A stretch of DNA of 64,000 nucleotides, from assembly GCA_029884335.1 (NCBI GenBank), contig JAOUIA010000010.1:1-64000 (forward strand), read 5' to 3'. Below, piece after piece: positions 61,271 to 64,000 of the stretch; positions within the stretch are counted from its first letter, which is position 1; each line of letters begins with the position of its first letter. The notes under the pieces were generated by a model, which saw nothing but the letters and a program-made list of their open reading frames with translations, ran no database searches and was not told where the DNA came from. Position numbers and translations under genes: made by a program. The stretch is from Betaproteobacteria bacterium (GTDB lineage Bacteria > Pseudomonadota > Gammaproteobacteria > Burkholderiales > Casimicrobiaceae).

Positions 61271-62260
61271 ATGGGCAGGTGGACGCGGATCAGCGAGTGG
61301 CTCGAAAAGCGCTTCGCCCGGCCGGCGCAGGCGCTCGGCTGGACCGAGGGGCGGGCGTTCGCCTGGCGCGGGCTGATCGGATTCCGACCCTGGGTCTTTC
61401 CCCGCCGCCGCTTTCGGCTCTACGTCCCCGGAAGCTGGAACAGGTCGGCGGCAGCGCCGCTCCTCGTCCTCGTCCACGGCTGCCGGCAAACGCCCGAGGA
61501 GTTCGCCCGCGGCACGCGCATCGAGGCCGCGGCCGAGCGAGCCGGCCTGCTGGTGCTGATGCCCGACCAAAAGGACTCGGCGAATCCCTACCGGTGCTGG
61601 AACTGGTTCGACCGCCGCACGGCCGCGGGAAAGGGCGAGGCGGCCATCGTCGCAGCGATGATCCGCAAGGTCGCGCGCCGCTTCGGCGCCGACCGCTCGC
61701 GCATCACCGTCGCCGGGATGTCGTCGGGCGCCGCGCTCTCCGCCGTGCTCGGCGTGCGCTTCCCGCAGCTGGTGCGCGGGGTGTTCACGCACTCGGGGCT
61801 CGCCTGCGGCGCGGCGGCGTCCGCGTTCACCGCGCTCACGGTCATGCGGCGCGGCCCCGAGGCCGACGTTGCAGCGATCGCCCGCGAAGCGCGGGGGACA
61901 GCGGACGGCGATGTCCGCGTGGCGCTCACCGTCGTCCACGGCGGCGACGACGACGTCGTCGCCCGCCTCAATGCCGAAGCGCTGGCGCGGCAGTACCTCG
62001 CGCTCAACGACGTCGGCGTGCCGCCGGGCGCGAACTCCACGTTGCCGGAGCCGCAGCGCACGCGGCGCGACGCAGGCGCCCCGCACGCGGTGCGCACTCG
62101 CGAGTGGGACCGCGACGGCCGTGCGGTCGTCCGCGTGGTCGACGTCGCCGGCCTCGGCCACGCCTGGAGCGGCGGCGACGCGGCGCTGCCGTTCAACGAC
62201 GCCGCGCCGCCGGACGCGACCGCGATGCTCGTGGCGATGGCCGTCGGTGCCGCGCAGTAA
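61271..62260 (+). CDS. PHB depolymerase family esterase
   Basis: 'RFRLYVPGSWNRSAAAPLLVLVHGCRQTPEEFARGTRIEAAAERAGLLVLMPDQ...ITVAGMSSGAALSAVLG...VDVAGLGHAWSGG'. Confidence 0.92.
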   Translation: MGRWTRISEWLEKRFARPAQALGWTEGRAFAWRGLIGFRPWVFPRRRFRLYVPGSWNRSAAAPLLVLVHGCRQTPEEFARGTRIEAAAERAGLLVLMPDQKDSANPYRCWNWFDRRTAAGKGEAAIVAAMIRKVARRFGADRSRITVAGMSSGAALSAVLGVRFPQLVRGVFTHSGLACGAAASAFTALTVMRRGPEADVAAIAREARGTADGDVRVALTVVHGGDDDVVARLNAEALARQYLALNDVGVPPGANSTLPEPQRTRRDAGAPHAVRTREWDRDGRAVVRVVDVAGLGHAWSGGDAALPFNDAAPPDATAMLVAMAVGAAQ

Positions 62261-62281
62261 CATGCCGGCTCAACCGGAGGG

Positions 62282-62671
62282 ATGCGCGAAATGGCCATCA
62301 GCGGCATGAACCACTTCACCGTGCTCACCGACGACGTCGAGCGCACCGTCGACTTCTACGGCGCGACGATCGGCCTCGTCCCCGGCGCGCGTCCCGACCT
62401 CGGGTTCCCTGGCGCGTGGCTGTACGCAGGCGGGCAGGCCGTGCTGCACGTCGTCGGCGGCAAGCCGAAGGAGCAGCTCAAGCCCGGCGTCATCGATCAC
62501 ATGGCGTTCTCCGCCACCGGGCTCGCCGAAACGCTCGCGCGCCTCGATCGGCTGGGCGTGAAGTTCGCCCACCGCCGCCAGGCGGGCGCGGGCACCTGGC
62601 AGGTGTTCTTCTTCGACCCCAACGGCGCGCGCGTCGAGCTCGACTTCGACGCCGCCGAGAGCCCGGCGTGA
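62282..62671 (+). CDS. VOC family protein
   Basis: 'ISGMNHFTVLTDDVERTVDFYGATIGLVPGARPDLGFPGAWLYAGGQAVLHVVG...VFFFDPNGARVELDF'. Confidence 0.93.
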   Translation: MREMAISGMNHFTVLTDDVERTVDFYGATIGLVPGARPDLGFPGAWLYAGGQAVLHVVGGKPKEQLKPGVIDHMAFSATGLAETLARLDRLGVKFAHRRQAGAGTWQVFFFDPNGARVELDFDAAESPA

Positions 62672-63306
62672 AGCTCGCCGAGCCCGACCACCTCGTCTTT
62701 GCCGCGACCACGCTCGCGCAGGGCATCGACTGGGTCGCCGACCTGACCGGCGCGGTCGCGCAGCCGGGCGGCAAGCACGTCGCGATGGGCACGCACAACG
62801 CGCTGCTCAGGCTCGGCGAGCGCGTGTACCTCGAGATCATCGCGATCGATCCCGAGGGGGCCAGGCCCGCGCGGCAGCGCTGGTTCGACCTCGACGACGG
62901 CGACCTGCGCGCCGACCTGCTCGACGCGCCCCGGCTCATCCACTGGGTCGCGCGCACGCGCGATCTCGATCGCGCCGTCGCCGAGGCGGGCTATGACCCG
63001 GGGCCGATCCTGCCGTTCGAGCGCGGTCCCTACCGCTGGCGCATCACCGTGCCCGACGACGGCTCGCGCCCGGGGCGCGGCGTGCTGCCCACGCTCATCC
63101 AATGGGACGTGCCCCAGCATCCCACCGACGCGCTGCCTGACAGCGGCATTGTGCTCGAGCAGCTTGCCGCGTCGCATCCCGACGCGAACCCGGTCCGCCG
63201 CTCGCTCGCGCGCCTCGGGCTCGAGGCGGCCATTCACGTCACCTACGATCGCGTGACGCGGCTGGCAGCGATGCTGCGCACGCCGCGCGGGCTGATTGCA
63301 CTCTAG
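62668..63306 (+). CDS. VOC-superfamily glyoxalase-like domain protein
   Basis: 'LAEPDHLVFAATTLAQGIDWVADLTGAVAQPGGKHVAMGTHNALLRLGERVYLEIIAIDPEGARP'; GTGA overlap with the preceding gene. Confidence 0.88.
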   Translation: MKLAEPDHLVFAATTLAQGIDWVADLTGAVAQPGGKHVAMGTHNALLRLGERVYLEIIAIDPEGARPARQRWFDLDDGDLRADLLDAPRLIHWVARTRDLDRAVAEAGYDPGPILPFERGPYRWRITVPDDGSRPGRGVLPTLIQWDVPQHPTDALPDSGIVLEQLAASHPDANPVRRSLARLGLEAAIHVTYDRVTRLAAMLRTPRGLIAL

Positions 63307-64000
63307 CCCTGGTGAGCGCGGGGAGGACTGCGTGACTTGAGCGCCCGCCGCTCGAACTCGGCGATCGCCTGCGCGCCGAGCAGCAGCACGCCCGAGGCGA
63401 TTTCCAGCGACAGCAGGATGGCGATCGTGGTGGCGAACGCGCCGTAGACGACCTGCACCTGCGACAGCGTGCCGAAGTACCAGACCAGCAGGTGGCGCGT
63501 CGCCTCCCACAGCAGCCCCGCCACGACGCCGCCGACGAGCGCGTGGCGCCAGGAAAGCCGCCCGACCGGCATCACGAAGTAGATCGACGCGAGCAGCAGG
63601 ATCTCGCCCGCCACGCCGAGCGCGTAGAGCAGCGCCGAGGACACCCGGCCGAACGTCAGCGGCTGGCCGAACCAGGCGATCTCGCGCGTCGTCAGCGCCT
63701 GCAGCCCGCCGGAGACCAGCGTCACGACGAGCAGCCCGACGCCCAGCACGACGATGTAGCAGTACGGGATGACCGCCGACACGGCCCAGTGGCGGCTGCG
63801 CCGCGTGAAGCGGTGGTGGAAGATCACCGCGAACGCGTTCTCCAGCGCGGTGAAGGCGAGCGAGCTGAAGACGAAGAGCGTGACGAGCAGGATGCCGCTC
63901 ATCACCGCGCCGGTGTCCAGGAACGCGTCGAGCGCGCTGACGATTGCCGTGCCCATCGCGGGCACCACGAGGTCGGCATAGCGGCCGATCGTCGCGAGCA
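63303..64000 (-). CDS. YihY/BrkB family inner membrane protein (5' end outside window)
   Basis: 'FSSLAFTALENAFAVIFHHRFTRRSRHWAVSAVIPYCYIVVLG...LSWRHALVGGVVAGLLWEATRHLLVWYFGTLSQVQVVYGAFATTIAILLSLEIASGVLLLGAQ'; frame open to the window edge. Confidence 0.9.
   Translation of the reverse strand, partial: LATIGRYADLVVPAMGTAIVSALDAFLDTGAVMSGILLVTLFVFSSLAFTALENAFAVIFHHRFTRRSRHWAVSAVIPYCYIVVLGVGLLVVTLVSGGLQALTTREIAWFGQPLTFGRVSSALLYALGVAGEILLLASIYFVMPVGRLSWRHALVGGVVAGLLWEATRHLLVWYFGTLSQVQVVYGAFATTIAILLSLEIASGVLLLGAQAIAEFERRALKSRSPPRAHQG

Overview
This 64 kb window is a high-GC chromosomal segment whose gene content looks betaproteobacterial (Burkholderiales-like; inference from gene content and order). 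It is densely packed and mostly housekeeping. Main blocks, left to right: a truncated c-type cytochrome; a MOSC protein; a secreted trypsin-like protease with a DUF5648-like C-terminus; rmlBACD (dTDP-rhamnose) and an LPS block (epimerase, GT2, waaC, waaA); tolC-rhodanese-pcm; a TetR/HlyD/ABC export cassette; an RND pump with its adaptor; a livKHMGF transporter; a NUDIX-acylphosphatase fusion, hemF, purD, pagP, purH, fis, dusB; ubiH, pepP, fau, MFS; aceE-aceF-lpdA; a Bug/hydrolase/TauE cluster; rpiA-proA; nadD-rsfS-rlmH-maf-rng; and finally VOC and YihY proteins. I found no CRISPR array, prophage, rRNA, tRNA or obvious defence system. The most notable signals are small repeats. These include a 217-bp IS5-type MITE with terminal inverted repeats and a CTAG duplication, four REP-like GGGTCAG inverted-repeat elements (one in frame inside purH), GC-rich hairpin repeats read into LivF and AceF, and heptanucleotide arrays at gene boundaries. 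Other points worth checking are the in-frame NUDIX-acylphosphatase fusion and an rfbD with no canonical start codon. I saw no convincing evidence of a wholly new multi-gene system.
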